Source: Anas platyrhynchos
Lineage: Eukaryota; Chordata; Aves; Anseriformes; Anatidae
DNA: 64,000 nt
Direction of reading: 5' to 3'
Assembly: GCF_047663525.1 (NCBI RefSeq)
Contig: NC_092617.1
Coordinates: forward strand, 2,608,501-2,672,500
The translations under genes and the position numbers were made by a program. Shown one piece after another: positions 32,367-44,411 of this stretch. The notes beneath the pieces are model-generated. The model was not told the DNA's origin, searched no databases, and saw only the letters and a program-made list of their open reading frames with translations. The stretch's first letter is position 1, and each line of letters opens with the position of its first letter.

Positions 32367-33429
32367 TTGTATTTATTCTTTTTTTTTTCCCAAGGAACCC
32401 CTGACTTGTCTTAGAAAGGGTTTCATGTGCTGAACTGTGCTGCAGTTACAGGGACAAAGACCACTGCTGGTAGTGGAGGTGTCTGACCTCCAGAATCTTC
32501 TTTTCCTCCTAATGCAAGTCTCCAAAGAAGTCACCCTGGATCAGTAGCAATATGAGAAAGATGGTCTAAACTGAAATGCAGCAAAATTCAGCCTTTGAAA
32601 CAAAAAAATATTTTTATTAGTTGCTCTTTGAAATCTTCCTTAATTACATCTTGCAAGCTCTGCAAGTAGCTGCACAAGGCTTGAAGGCTTCAAGACAACT
32701 ATGGAAGAGATGTTAGGAGTTTCTGCATTTTAATGAGTTCCATGGTGTATTGTGGTGCTGAGTCTGTGAAGTTCAGGTACTGAGAGGACAATGATGCAAC
32801 TGCTAGAGAAAGTAAAGTCAGAAGGAAAAGCTGAAGCGATGTGGAGTATTAATGGGCCCCAGTGAGGGCTGTTACTCACAAAGCCTCCCCAGGGACTTCT
32901 TAGGGCAGAGAATTGGAGGCCATGGTTACAGGCAGGCAAAGCACTGTGCTGAGAAAAGTCTTGGATGGATCTAGTGAAGCAAAAGAGACAAGGCCTGACC
33001 CCTGGAACTGGGAAAGGAGATCCTGCACCCCCAAGTCCAGCTCAAGGCTCTTGCTGGGGTCTGTGGGATGTGGTGAGCAGTGTGATGCCATGAGAAGAAC
33101 ACTGGTATGACATCTTCGAGAAGCTTCACAGTGTTGCAGGGAATCTATGAGGCCACATCACAATGAATATAACATTTCTCCTCCTAAGCTCTAGTCAAGG
33201 GGACAAAAACCTCAGGGCTGTTGGGCCTGCCATTTTTACCAGCAACCTCTGCCTTCTCCTCTGCAGACCCTATCACATTCTGACTTATTTCCTTGAAGTC
33301 ATCCCTCACCAGCTCTTTCTTGAAACACAAAGCCAAGGTCTGATCAGAGGGTGACCTCTGGCATCACAGTGCGACACTTTGAGGGAAATTTCTTATTCTA
33401 TCGTGCTAATGTGTAACTTCTAACGTATA
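32367..33429 (+). repeat. Unit E, copy 2
   Basis: Direct match to 51536-52650 and reverse match to 985-2800. No gene recognised. Confidence 0.65.
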
Positions 33430-33697
33430 CTCCACAGAAGTTTCTTCTCTCCTGCTCTTTCTTAATACCACAGAATGCTCCATCAGGGTGGAAACCACTC
33501 CTGAAGTAGGCAACCCAACCCAGCAGGCTCCTTGTGGCCTCTCAGCCAAGCAGACACAAGTCACCTCAACAGCATCTTCCAAGCCATGGGCCTGCTGCTG
33601 GCTTTGCAGCTTCTTGTGGAGACACAGCCAAGCCTTGTGCCTGCTGCTGTGCAGTCATGGACTCAAGCAGAAGGGACAGGACAACCCATATGTTGTA
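33430..33697 (+). repeat. Unit A, copy 4, cut by a CR1
   Basis: Matches the first half of the other unit A copies, from 'ctcctgctcttt' to 'acaacccatatg', and stops where a CR1 begins at about 33697. Confidence 0.7.
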
Positions 33698-34697
33698 CTG
33701 TCACTAGCCAGTCACTAGTGGCGTCCCCCAGGGCTCGGTGCTAGGGCCGGTCCTCTTTAATATCTTCATCAATGATCTGGACGAGGGCATTGAGTGCACC
33801 CTCAGTAAGTTTGCACATGACACCAAGCTATGCGCATGTGTCGATCTGCTCGAGGGTAGGAAGGCTCTGCAGGAGGATCTGGATAGGCTGCACCGATGGG
33901 CTGAGGTCAACTGCATGAAGTTTAACAAGGCCAAGTGCCGGGTCCTGCACCTGGGGCGCAATAACCCCAAGCAGAGCTACAGGCTGGGAGATGAGTGGTT
34001 GGAGAGCTGCCAGGCAGAGAAGGACCTGGGAGTGATGGTGGACAGTCGGCTGAATATGAGCCAGCAGTGTGCTCAGGTGACCAAGAAGGCCAACAGCATC
34101 CTGGCTTGGATCAGAAACAGTGTGACCAGCAGGGCTAGGGAGGTGATCGTCCCCCTGTACTCGGCTCTGGTGAGGCCGCACCTCGAGTACTGTGTTCAGT
34201 TTTGGGCCCCTCGCTACAAGAAGGACATCGAGGTGCTTGAGCGGGTCCAGAGAAGGGCGACGAAGCTGGTGAGGGGCCTGGAGAACAAGTCCTACGAGGA
34301 GCGTCTGAAGGAGTTGGGCTTGTTCAGCCTGGAGAAGAGGAGGCTCAGGGGCGACCTTATTGCTCTCTACAGATACCTTAAAGGAGGCTGTAGTGAGGTG
34401 GGGGTTGGCCTGTTCTCCCACCTGCAGGAGGAGGGGGAATGGGCTTAAGTTGCACCAGGGGAGTTTTAGGTTGGATGTTAGGAAGAGCTTCTTTACTGAA
34501 AGGGTTGTGAGGCATTGGAACGGGCTGCCCAGGGAGGTGGTGGAGTCACCATCCCTGGAAGTCTTCAAAAGATGTTTAGATGTAAAGCTTAGGGATATGG
34601 TTTAGTGGGAACTGTTAGTGATGGGTCAGAGGTTGGAGTCGATGATCATGAGGTCTCTTCCAACCTAGAAATTCTGTGATTCTGTGTGATTCTGTAA
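33697..34697 (+). mobile_element. CR1 LINE, 5'-truncated
   Basis: Starts within the RT block [20 protein letters not shown]. It stays open for 236 codons from 33738 to 34448 through the domain after RT ([20 protein letters not shown]), then shifts frame. The 3' end has 'gaggtctcttccaacctag' and 'attctgtgattctgtg', a different 3' signature from the ATTCTATG copies, so it is another subfamily. Confidence 0.9.
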
Positions 34698-34915
34698 TTG
34701 AAGAATTTTTCTCCCAACCTGTAATCTAAGTCTCCCCTCTTTTAGCTTAAAACCATTCCCCTTAGTCCTGAATGAGCAAAGAGTCACTCTCCATCTTTTT
34801 ATACACCCTTTTTAATACTGAAAGGCCACATAGAGGTCACCCCGGAGCCTTCTTTTCTCCAGGCTGAAGAGCCTCAGCTCTCTTAGTCTTTCTTCACAGG
34901 AGATGTGGTCATACC
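34698..34915 (-). mobile_element. CR1 fragment
   Basis: Minus-strand RT C-terminal and 3' region ([11 protein letters not shown]-like, with 'ggctgaagagcctcagc' and 'cttttctccagg' landmarks). It resembles the older subfamily at 28740-30272 and directly abuts the preceding CR1 tail to tail. Confidence 0.75.
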
Positions 34916-35689
34916 CGTGTTTCATACAGTGTCTCCACCCAGGAGAGGGGTCATACCAGTGTTCTTCTTGTGGCATCAGACTTCCCACCACTTTCCTCAG
35001 ACCTCCAGGAAAAGCCCCGAGCCAGACATGGGATTGCAGGATCTCTCCTCGCAGTGTCTGGGGTTAGGACTTGGACCAGATCCCTCAGTACACTCGGCTA
35101 TATCCCATCTAGCTCCATAGACTTGTGAACACCCTCCATGAGGGATGCTGTACGAGCAGTGGGGCCTGCTCAACAGGAGCAAGGCCAGCTTCCTACAGAA
35201 CTGCCTGATGAGGGACATGGCCACCAAGAAAATCGGAGTTATCAGACTGAGCTCAGATCTGTCTGTGAGACACCACAAAAAAATGGTCTACAGGAACCGG
35301 GAAAAAGGTAGAGGTCTGGCATTTCCTAGGAAATCTGATGACTCAGATCTTCTTGGTGACCATTCTCCTCATAAGGCAGCTCTTTAGGAAGCTGCCAGGT
35401 TCAGCGAAGAGCAACGACACTGGAAAGGCTGAAAATCCCAACAGAACCAAAGTCTTGGTGTCTGTGTCTATGGCTGCTTTCTAAGCCACCAATGCCAATG
35501 AGGACACATATTGTTAAAACACCGGGGCCTCATTGCCTTCTCGCCCCCACCCATGAAGCAGGCAGGGGTTGTACCATTCTCCTCACTTGTCCATGCACAT
35601 CCCCATCTCCTACTGCCCCACAAAGAGCCCTGAGCAAGGTGTGAAGAGAAAGGATCTCCCTTCCAACGGGCGAAGGGTCAAGGTCTGGC
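34916..35689 (+). other. Module sequence upstream of unit B, no gene
   Basis: 35130-35400 matches 59130-59290 and 24330-24450 in reverse ('ggtggccat', 'aggaagctggcc' landmarks). No gene recognised. Confidence 0.5.
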
Positions 35690-36140
35690 CCTTGTGCTTG
35701 GTGACACACATCCAGTTTTCCTACACATCAGTGTCACCTTCACATTGCCTTTGTCTCCTTGTCCTCACTGCCTCCAGGGTTCTGCTCTAACGAGCTCCAA
35801 GGGAGGCTGTGTCAGTGCTGGCCCTCAGGGGGACACTGCAGGAAACTTGCCTTTGACTTGCACTTCTGGAGAGATGTCTTCAATTGTCTCTGAGTGCCTG
35901 AGGTTTGTGGGCTCATCAGCCAAGCCCCCAGAGGGGTGATTGCAGTGCCTTGGGCTGGTGCTGTGCTGCTGAGCTGGGCCAGGCTCGTGGGACAGAGAGA
36001 GCTCGTGGCAAGAGGGCCCTGTTGCAGAGAGCCAGCTGTGCCCAGGATCAGCTCCTCTGCACAGCGCAGCAGGGCTGGGGGCTCTGACCGCAGCTGGCAC
36101 ACAGAGAGGACAGAAGGAGAGAGGGCTTGGAGGCACTGAG
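35690..36140 (+). promoter_or_regulatory. Unit B, copy 3
   Basis: Nearly identical to 7460-7760 (five differences in about 215 bases) and to 23490-23960. It lies 1.7 kb upstream of the OR gene at 37817 on the same strand. I could not pick a splice donor with confidence in this copy. Confidence 0.5.
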
Positions 36141-37794
36141 GAGCGCAACAACAGAGGGCAGCGTGTGGCAGTACACATCTGCAGGCTCTTGACACCGTGA
36201 GGCTCTGGCAGCAGGGCCATGCAGGTGGGGCTGCCAGAGGGGTCATTTACAGCTCACACATCTGATGGCTGATAGCATCTGTCAGGATGGGTCTTATTCT
36301 ACCTGTAATGTGGCATAGTTTTAGGGAATGGTATTTTTGAGGGGCAATTTTAACAGGAAGTCTGAGGCTTGGTTTATCTGAAATGGAAGACTTGCTTGGA
36401 TTCTGTGCTTTCAGATTCTTGGTGTGGAGGGGAGGCAGGGTTCATGACAATGAATTGTCTGGATTGTACAGGAGACTGAGACTCCAAGAGTATTGCAGGG
36501 ATGATGAACATGGCAGCAATTAACGTGATCAAATCCCTTCAGGCACCTCAGCCTAAAGAATGAAACAATGTTATCTCCTCAGGGCTTATCAGGTCTTCAG
36601 GAGCTGCAACCCCTGTGATGTCCTGTATTCATGAAGCACACAGCTTGTGGGACGGGGTCTGTGAGCTAGGACATGGAAGATACGTGGGGACAGAGATCCT
36701 GTTTCCAGCAGGGACATAGGAAGGCAGTAGAGATATGGGCAGGGCAGGCGGTGAGAGGGAGCTGCTGCCAGAAATGCTGTGTGAGGGAGGGTTCAGGCAC
36801 CTCGCTGCCAGACCCTGCAGGGCAGGTGCCTTCCCTGGGACACCCCCTGGTCTCCTCTCCCACCAGCACAGCCTCTGCCCTCAAGCCCCCAGTTTCCCCA
36901 GCAGGAGCTGCCTCGTCTGCAGGCAGAGCTGCAGCACAGGAGGGTCTGCTGAGTGTCTGTCTGTCCCTCCCTGGCCTTGCCTCCCCTGGCAGCAGCACGC
37001 TGGCATTCCTCCTGGCTTCTCCAGCTGGCCGTGCTGCTGCTGGTCTTGTTCCCAGGCTGGCTGGGGATGGGGGTTTCACATGCCCATGGGGTGAGCCCTT
37101 GGTGTGCTTGGGGTAAGGGGAGTACAGGGACAGGTTGAGGGGTGTGGAGATGGGCACTTTGAGCCTGGATGTCTCTGCTCTCAGCAGCCTCTTTGTTCTT
37201 TTCAGTTAAACATGTGTATATCTTCCCTGCAGCTCTCACAGGGCATCTGAGACCGCACTTGATGGACAGACTGGCTGTCCTCCCTGAAGAACACTGTGCG
37301 CTAAAGTGACAGTTCCTTTTTCTGTGATGATGATGATCTGCAAGGATTCACTTTGAGTCCAGCAGAAGTAACCAGGGTTTCTGACTTGGAAACACTCCTC
37401 AGGAGTGGTGGGACAGCTGAAACAAAAAATCAAAACCAACAATTTGAAATAATAATAATAAAAAGTCTCCACAGCTCTGCTCTGCAGTTTGTTGAACTGG
37501 GAGTAATGCTTGGGCAAAATTCTTTGAGATTAGGAGGGAAGTGAAACTGACATTCCCCCATGTTCCTCTTCAACTCTTGCTGTAGAACAGGACTGATTCC
37601 TGCATTGCCCACAGTAGAGCCTCCTGTTCCAACAGACACCCACAGGCAGAATGAATCAGGATGCAAGAAAGGGATCTGCCAAATGTCTGCCAGAAAGTAC
37701 ACAATATAGGCAATGATTTTAAATGAAAAACTGAATTTGTTTCCCTCTGATACATTTCTTGTACTTTATTACTCTCATCCTCTTCTTTGTTCAG
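36141..37794 (+). other. OR upstream region, no gene; splice acceptor at 37794
   Basis: About 1.65 kb without a recognisable gene. 36141-36830 is matched in reverse by 15800-16500. The stretch TCCTCTTCTTTGTTCAG ends at 37794 and is a good acceptor, followed by 22 bases of 5' UTR. Confidence 0.5.
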
Positions 37795-37816
37795 GACCAC
37801 ATCCCCAAAAATGAAG

Positions 37817-38749
37817 ATGCCCAACAGAAGCACCATCACTGAGTTCCTCCTGCTGGCATTCGCAGACACGCGCGAGCTGCAGCTCCTGCACTTCGCGCTC
37901 TTCCTGGGCATCTACCTGGCTGCCCTCCTGGGCAACGGCCTCATCCTCACTGCCATAGTCTGCGACCACCGCCTCCACACCCCCATGTACTTCTTCCTCC
38001 TCAACCTTGCCCTCCTCGACCTGGGCTGCATCTCCACCACTCTGCCCAAAGCCATGGCCAATGCCCTCCGGGACACCAGGGCCATCTCCTATCAAGGATG
38101 TGCTGCACAGGTCTTTTTCTTTCTCTTCTTTATAGCAGCAGAATATTCTATTCTCACTATCATGGCCTACGACCGCTACGTTGCCATCTGCAAGCCCCTG
38201 CACTACGGGAGCCTCCTGGGCAGCAGAGCTTGTGCCCAGATGGCAGCAGCTGCCTGGGGCAGTGGCTTTCTCAATGCTGTCCTGCACACGACCACTACTT
38301 TTTCCCTACCCCTCTGCCAAGGCAATGCTGTGGACCAGTTCTTCTGTGAGATCCCCCACATCCTCAAGCTCTCTTGCTCAGATTCAGACTACCTAAAGGA
38401 AGTTAGACTTCTGGTGGTTAGTGCATGTTTTGCATTAGTTTGTTTTGTTTTCATTTTGGTGTCCTATGTGCAGATCTTCAGGGCAGTGCTGAGGATGCCC
38501 TCTGAGCAGGGCCGGCACAAAGCCTTTTCCACGTGCCTCCCTCACCTGGCTGTGGTCTCCCTCTTTGTCAGCACTGCCATACTTGCCTACCTGAAGCCCC
38601 CCTCCATCTCCTCCCCATCCTTGGACCTGATGGTGTCAGTTCTGTACTCAGTGGTGCCTCCAGCAGTGAACCCGCTCATCTATAGCATGAGGAACCAGGA
38701 GCTGAAAGCCACACTGAAGAAACTGATTCTAGTGGTAATATTTACTTAG
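37817..38749 (+). CDS. Olfactory receptor, OR14-like, intact
   Basis: A 310-residue seven-helix odorant receptor. The chosen ATG gives MPNRSTITEF, matching its relatives; the upstream in-frame ATGs at 37787 and 37811 are less likely, as 37787 precedes the splice acceptor. N3-R-S is a glycosylation site. PMYFF (56-60), MAYDRY, PLCQGNAVDQFFCE in the second extracellular loop, SYVQIF in TM5, KAFSTCLPHL in TM6 and PPAVNPLIYSMRN in TM7 are all intact. Compared with the 8267 gene, TM1, TM2, TM4 and the intracellular loops are almost the same. TM3 reads FFFLFFIAAEYSIL and TM5 VVSACFALVCFVF, both different. The ligand is unknown. Confidence 0.93.
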   Translation: MPNRSTITEFLLLAFADTRELQLLHFALFLGIYLAALLGNGLILTAIVCDHRLHTPMYFFLLNLALLDLGCISTTLPKAMANALRDTRAISYQGCAAQVFFFLFFIAAEYSILTIMAYDRYVAICKPLHYGSLLGSRACAQMAAAAWGSGFLNAVLHTTTTFSLPLCQGNAVDQFFCEIPHILKLSCSDSDYLKEVRLLVVSACFALVCFVFILVSYVQIFRAVLRMPSEQGRHKAFSTCLPHLAVVSLFVSTAILAYLKPPSISSPSLDLMVSVLYSVVPPAVNPLIYSMRNQELKATLKKLILVVIFT

Positions 38750-38836
38750 CAATAAATTGGCTATCTCACTTTTCTAGTTTACCTCAAGTTAATATCAGGC
38801 AATATATGACCTCTAGGTATAGCATTTGTCCTTGTT

Positions 38837-40079
38837 TCAGCTCGGAGAGTGTTAATTTTCCTCCTAGTAGCTGGTAGGGTGTTATATTTTGGCTTAGGAT
38901 GAGAAGAGTGCTGATGACATGCTGATGTTTTACTTGTTGCAGAGCAGTGCTTACAGCTAATTAGAGCTAATGGTTGTTTGGTGTTTAGCTGCCAGCCGGG
39001 TTAAACCACAACAATCCTTTTTAGCACCCAATGTGGGGCTCAAAGCATTGAGATAACGACAGATCTGACCAGAATGTGTTAAACTAAAATAAGTATAACT
39101 ATTAGACCTGCATAATAGTTGCTAGTCACAATGCTGATTGCTTTAATATCAAGTCTGCTGCACCTGTTTTCCAAACTGAGTTTTATAGCACGTTACTTTC
39201 TGTATGTGCTCCCTGTCCTGCTGTTTATACTTTCTGGGCCCTGGTTTAAAATTGTTATGGTACTGTGCGGTATAACAGTGGCTTATGAGACGACGAAATT
39301 TCTGGTCATGACCCTAACCTGGTATTTGTACTCAGCACTGTTGTCAACTCTATACTTTGGAAACCATATCTCGGAAACTATTAGCAATTACACCTATTGC
39401 TTTTTATTTATTTATTTATTTTTTTGTCAGGGAGCCAATCTCTAGAGGGGGAAGAAGGAGACATTTTTTCCTACTCATTCAACCTTCCTTTCTCCTTCAC
39501 CTCCCTCTTATCCTCCAAGCTTGGTACGATAGTTCTCCAAGATGTTGAATATCCTTGGGACACCCAGACTAGCATGTTCGTGTTGTTATGTCTCCTGAAT
39601 GTGCTTCAGGTTTTGTTTAAGGTTAAACAAACACTTAGGAATTTTATCCAGAGATCTGTACTGAGGCGGGACATTTGTGAGTGGCAGGGAGTGTGGGAGG
39701 ATACGGGCAGGTTTCTAGAGCAGCGGGCACCTCCAGTGTTTTGGAAATTCTCCCCTGAACAACTGCAAAATCCTAAAAAATGGGTAGAATGCTTGAAAAA
39801 AGGGTGTCATGACTCTGGCAGTTCCAAAGTGACACAAATCACTGGAGTGTGCTGGGGTCTGGCCCATGCCTATCGAGCTGCAGCTGATACTACTACCAAC
39901 TTAGTGACAGACCCTGCGGCCACTCCAAGTCCTGTGACAGACCCAATGGCCACTGTGACCCCTACGATGGACCCTGCAGCCGCTCCAGCTCCTGCTTCTG
40001 CAGCAGCTCCGGCTCCTGTGGCTGGGTCAGAGAAAGGAGCTGCAGCAGTGCAAGTAGCCCCTGCAGAGAATATTCCATG
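38837..40079 (+). pseudogene. ERVL-type 5' end: LTR remnant and gag-like frames
   Basis: About 38837-39015 has LTR-like sequence ending in GGGTTAAACCACAACA, followed by TAGCACCCAATGTGGGGCTC (about 39028-39047). That is a degraded form of a tRNA-Lys primer site of the GCGCCCAACGTGGGGC type. Two frames follow: 39119-39445, very hydrophobic with about three membrane-like segments, and 39397-40095, with a Pro/Ala-rich tail repeating DPAATPSP-like units. This looks like the N-terminal gag region of avian ERVL elements. Everything after gag is missing, and the sequence runs directly into an OR tail at 40080. Confidence 0.65.
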
Positions 40080-40199
40080 TCAGTTCTGTACATAGTGGTG
40101 CCTATAGCACTGAACCCCCTCATCTACAGCATGAGGAACCAGGGACTCAAGGAAGCCTTGTGGAAACTCTTTGGACACATGCTACTTTGGCATCAATAA
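40080..40199 (+). pseudogene. Olfactory receptor tail fragment (TM7 to stop)
   Basis: A 39-codon stretch reads SVLYIVVPIALNPLIYSMRN and then an OR C-terminus ending with a stop. The ending FGHMLLWHQ resembles FGYMLFQHQ of the pseudogene at 59466-60932, so that is its nearest relative here. The rest of the gene is gone, replaced by the ERV sequence on its left. Confidence 0.9.
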
Positions 40200-40369
40200 T
40201 GTGCCTATAAAACAAACAGGACGGACAGGTTTTCTGAAAAACCTCTGCATACAACAGCTTGTAATTCTTCTATTATTTTCAAAATTATTTCTTAAACTTG
40301 TCATTTTGACTGAATTCTACTTGTGTCATCCTGCCGATTAATTATTATCTGTCACCCAAGTATTTAATA

Positions 40370-42350
40370 TACCTACAGAACTGGGTTCTCTGTAGATAAA
40401 TAGAATAAAGAAGCTGTGAACTTTGTGGGTGTCAGCTGCCATCTCTTCCCGTCTCCTCTGGATTTAGGAGAGCAGCCCCAGCACACAGGAGGGGCTTGGG
40501 GCCAAGAGCCCAGCTGCCACATGCAGGAGCAGCCCCACTTGTCCTTGGGGCTGCCCCCCACTGCCCGCTGGGCTCTGCCTCTCTGCTGCCTTCGGGCTGG
40601 GGCTGCTGCTTCCCTGGAGCCATGGCCATGGCCAGCAGCAGGACGTGGCCTTTTCACTGCTGCTCTCTCTTGGCTTCCACATTGTGCTTCTTTTTTTCTG
40701 GGTAAGCCCTGATATCTCGTGTACCTTGGTGACAGTCCTGTTGTCTCTGCAGTGGCATCCCTGTGGCTGCAGGCAGCAGCAGGCACTGTGCAGCCCTGGG
40801 TCACAGCTGCCTCCCTGCTAGCACCACAGTAACAGGAGGGTCTTGCTCAGGGCAAACTCAGGACCCTGGACACCTCTTCCAAAAGTGCTATCAGGAACAC
40901 AGCCAAGGGTTTTCTCCCTGCTCTTCTGTATTCTAGGGGTTCGTCATAGAGTGAAGGACACAGGGTGAAAGTCCCAGGGTGGTCCCTGAGGAACCAAAGG
41001 CAGCACTCAGAGCTCCTGTTATGGCAGAACTTGCCTAAGGAGATGACAACTGATCTTAAACTTATCTGCATGGGACTGCACCCCCTGCAGCGGGGCAGAT
41101 GGCAGATTCCAGCCTGGAGAGGAATCTGGAGCTTCCAGGAGATGTCAGGGGATCTCCAGGGACAGGGTGCTCAGTGGGTAGTGATTAGAACCTCATAAAA
41201 TAACTGTGCAAGGTTGTTTCAGGTAAGAAACAAGGTGAATCTGAGGAGTGCATGGGCTGCTCAGACTGCTCAGGCTGGGTCAGCTATCACTGCAGGTTCT
41301 CCTCCCAGCCTCTTGCCCACCTGCAGCCAACTGACTCCTGGGGCAGAGTGAGAAGCAGAGAAGGCCTTGATGCTGTGCAACCACAGGTGACCAACACTGC
41401 TCTGGTCACATATCAAAAACACAACACCACACGGCCTGATCTACAGAGAGAAACACCGTCCCAGCCAGTCTTTGTCCCCACAATGGATGAGACGCTCTGG
41501 AAGGAGCCAGGAAGGTGCTAATAAGCACTAGGACAATTGAGGAAGAACAAAGGCCCTTCTGAAGGGTCACTGAGTGCCACCTGAGAGGCAGTGCTGGGCA
41601 GTGGGGAGGGCCAGGAGAAAGACTTGTGAGAAGGCTGTGAGAAACAGAGACACTCAGGGCTTTAGCACTTGTCTGTGGGTGGACTAGGAAGACGAGGTCA
41701 CTCCTGAGACTGGGGCAGGGCTGAAGGTCCCTGCGTGAAGCTGGACTGATGGAGAAGTGTCCACCTTGCATGTGTGCCTCAGCCTGGGAGCAGGGGCCTG
41801 CCCACAGTGCGGGATGGCTGGGCTGTGCTCAGCCATGCCCCAGGAGATGACCTTGCTCTCTTCCTCCCCACCACTCCCCACATGGGGCAGGCCCTCAGGA
41901 AACACCCCTGAGCCTGGAGATGCACCAACCTGCTGCGGTGAGGTGCCACTACTGCAGGGGAAGAAGGGAGGGTTGGAGAGACACGTGGGGCCTGCGGGCA
42001 AGAGTGGTGTGGCCTGGGGAAGTGAGTGCCTGGGAAAAGTTACCCTGGAGCCATAGGAGCCATTCTGGAAAGAAAACATGTAGGCAGGAACCACACTTTT
42101 GTGGCACTGTAGAGCTGCTGGGCACATTGTGCAGGGTGCTCTGATGGACATTTGTGTCCTTTTCCATCATGTCTTAAGTGCCACTTTTCTCAGAAATAGA
42201 GTAGCCAACAGAGCATTGACAGATAGTCTAAGGTCATGAAAGCCACCAGAAAGATGCCCCTAAGAATATAACTGATATAAGGAGGTCAGGAGAAGCCCTG
42301 GTCAGGAGAAATGTGAGTCTTGGAGGAGGGAATAGGGGATTATCCAGGTG
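40370..42350 (+). repeat. Units C and D, forward copy of inverted pair
   Basis: Pairs in reverse with about 53600-55630. Within 41262-41450 the two copies are identical over about 190 bases as far as I can compare by eye. It includes an AATAAAG near 40403 that may serve as an OR polyadenylation signal. Open frames of 70-150 codons occur on both strands and are mirrored in the partner, but none resembles a known protein. No gene is called. Confidence 0.7.
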
Positions 42351-42952
42351 AAATTAAGTATTTTTTAAAAGGTAAGAGGGTTCATGCTATGTGGAAACTG
42401 CTCTAACCGTGTCTTAAAACAGTTATATGAGGCTATTCCCCAGCTTCAAAAAGTAAACTTAATTCCTAAATTTAAATGCTAATCCACACCCAGACAGGAA
42501 TCGACTACTCCTATGCCTGACTTCTAAGTATGCACTGAATCCAAAACTCAGCCCACAGCCTCTTTTCCTTACCCTTACTCTCTTGCTTACATTGATCCCT
42601 GTCCATAACACTAGATTTAAATGCTCAACTTAGGCCTAGAATTATTGGAAGAACTAAACAAACCCTAAATCACAAAGCTTTTCCATACTTTAACCACAGA
42701 CCTGATACCCAAAGCAGAACACCAAGCAATCCCAATAAATCTGTCTTTAAACTCAAACCCAGAAATGTGAGCTCTAGCCCCTGATCCCATGCATGAACAC
42801 CTAACAGCTGATTCCCCCGGTCCTGTGCATTGACTTCCTCACCTTCAGCCCCTCTCCTAACCCTTACCTTTAGGTACCATACTGGGTCTGGCCCTTAGTG
42901 CAGGCCAAGAACTGTGAGGCTGCAATGCAGTCATATGGCATGCAAAGATGGA
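42220..42952 (+). repeat. Module leader segment, copy 2, ending at an LTR
   Basis: 42220-42660 matches 1-450. The module is interrupted at 42953 by the LTR of the gammaretrovirus-like provirus, so its expected unit A and unit E do not follow. Confidence 0.65.
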
Positions 42953-43422
42953 TGTGAGGGGTCACGGGTCTGTTATAAATTAGACCACACAATTTACTGG
43001 TCTATTGAAATTATTTTATTAATCAAGTAAGCAGACACAAGCAAAACAACGCTGGGCGGCTGGGGAGTCTCCACTCCGCAACAGCACGCAACTTCCCTTT
43101 CCAGGGTTGCTGTTTTATAGCAGTCGAGTTCCAGCTTATCGGGACTCGTTGAACTGGCTGAGGCTGCGCAGTCTATTGTAGAGAGGGGGATCGTTGTTCC
43201 TCTGCTGGTGATCACGCGTTGTGCTAGTGTTCAGGTGGGGGTAGTGAAGCGGCAAGCAGGATGTCTGGTTTCACTCAAGGATGTTTACCCAACACACCCT
43301 CCTGTTATCTGCTTGCTTAATCCTCCCCTTTACCAAGGCCGTTAAATTGTACAACCTTATCTCCACAGCAGATTCTCCAAATTCCTCAAAGACAATGAAC
43401 AACCCCCCACTAATTTATCACA
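42953..43422 (-). repeat. 3' LTR of the composite provirus
   Basis: On the minus strand it begins TGTGATAAATTAGTGGGGGG right after the polypurine tract and ends CCCTCACA. A TATA-like GCTATAAAACAG lies near 43110-43122 and AATAAAATAA near 43011-43022. Its sequence does not match the LTR at the other end. Confidence 0.85.
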
Positions 43423-43910
43423 ATCCCTCCTTTTTCTTTTTCTAACATATTTTGTTCATTGAATTTTTGCAATATTTGCTTGCTGAGCATCAAAGTTTCT
43501 ACGTCGTCCTCCTCCTGCTCAAGAGATTCATACTTAGCATGCACAAGCATAAGATGAGCAGCTTCTAATCGACTTTTTACAATTGCAATTACCCTATTGA
43601 AAATACATGGCCCAAAAGTCAATGCTATTATTAGTAGTAGTAAAGGTCCCGCTATAGTTGACAATAGTGTGGTAAGCCAAGGTGAATAATTAAACCAGGA
43701 CTCATACCAATTCTGACGAGCCTCATTTTCCCTTTTGCATTTTTCTAATCCTTCCCGCAATTTAGTCATTGTATCTCTTACCACCCCAGTATGATCTGCA
43801 TATACACAACATTCTTCACATAGAGCTGCACACAGTCCTCTTTCTTGTAAGAAAATCAAATCCAACCCTCTATGGTTTTGGAGTACCACTTCGGATAATG
43901 ACCTAACCAA
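43410..43910 (-). pseudogene. Envelope TM subunit fragment
   Basis: Open frame of 166 codons, overlapping the LTR slightly. It contains an immunosuppressive-domain-like [18 protein letters not shown], a CX6CC motif (CAALCEECC), a membrane span (about [15 protein letters not shown]) and a cytoplasmic tail. These are hallmarks of gammaretrovirus-type (including D-type) TM. The fusion-peptide region upstream is in broken sequence. No functional envelope can be made. Confidence 0.9.
43425..43443 (-). other. Polypurine tract before 3' LTR
   Basis: The minus strand reads a purine run (GAAAAAGAAAAAGGAGGGAT) directly before the LTR start. Confidence 0.85.
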
Positions 43911-44411
43911 TTTTTCCAGAGCTATTACTGATTGCTCTATACGGCCCAGATCCTCGTCTACGGCAATTGCCGTAGAAAAGTAAATTCCTGGCTTTGTTTT
44001 ATCAGGGAAGCAATTCCAGTTGAACCTGCAGCCCTGAGGGCCATTAAAGTGGCTAAGGTGATGGCCGTAATAGGCTCCCTCTTTACCAGATGGTATTCAG
44101 CCACTGTGTGATGGGTATACATATACTCTTCAGTGTGGTATAGAATCCTTGGTATAATGACCACCTGTACACAAAAATCATGAGATGTGCTAAACAATTT
44201 TAAAGATAGGCAAGGAGTGACTCCCAACGATGAACATACCCACCTAGTGTTATTTGCAAGAATTAACCATTTGTGTGTTTGGCCCATTTTTTTCAGTGGC
44301 ATGGCACAGATCATTTTTATCTCTTGGAACTGTGTCGATACATCTACCTTTTCCCGTAACTTGAGTCAAAGTTATCCCGATTTCCTGACCCCAACTGTAC
44401 TTGGAAGGATT

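Noticed and set aside
40370-42350. Mirrored open frames of 70-150 codons in units C and D as conserved genes
   Set aside because: The near identity of the two copies is enough to explain the conservation of frames, both strands are equally open, and no domain is recognisable.
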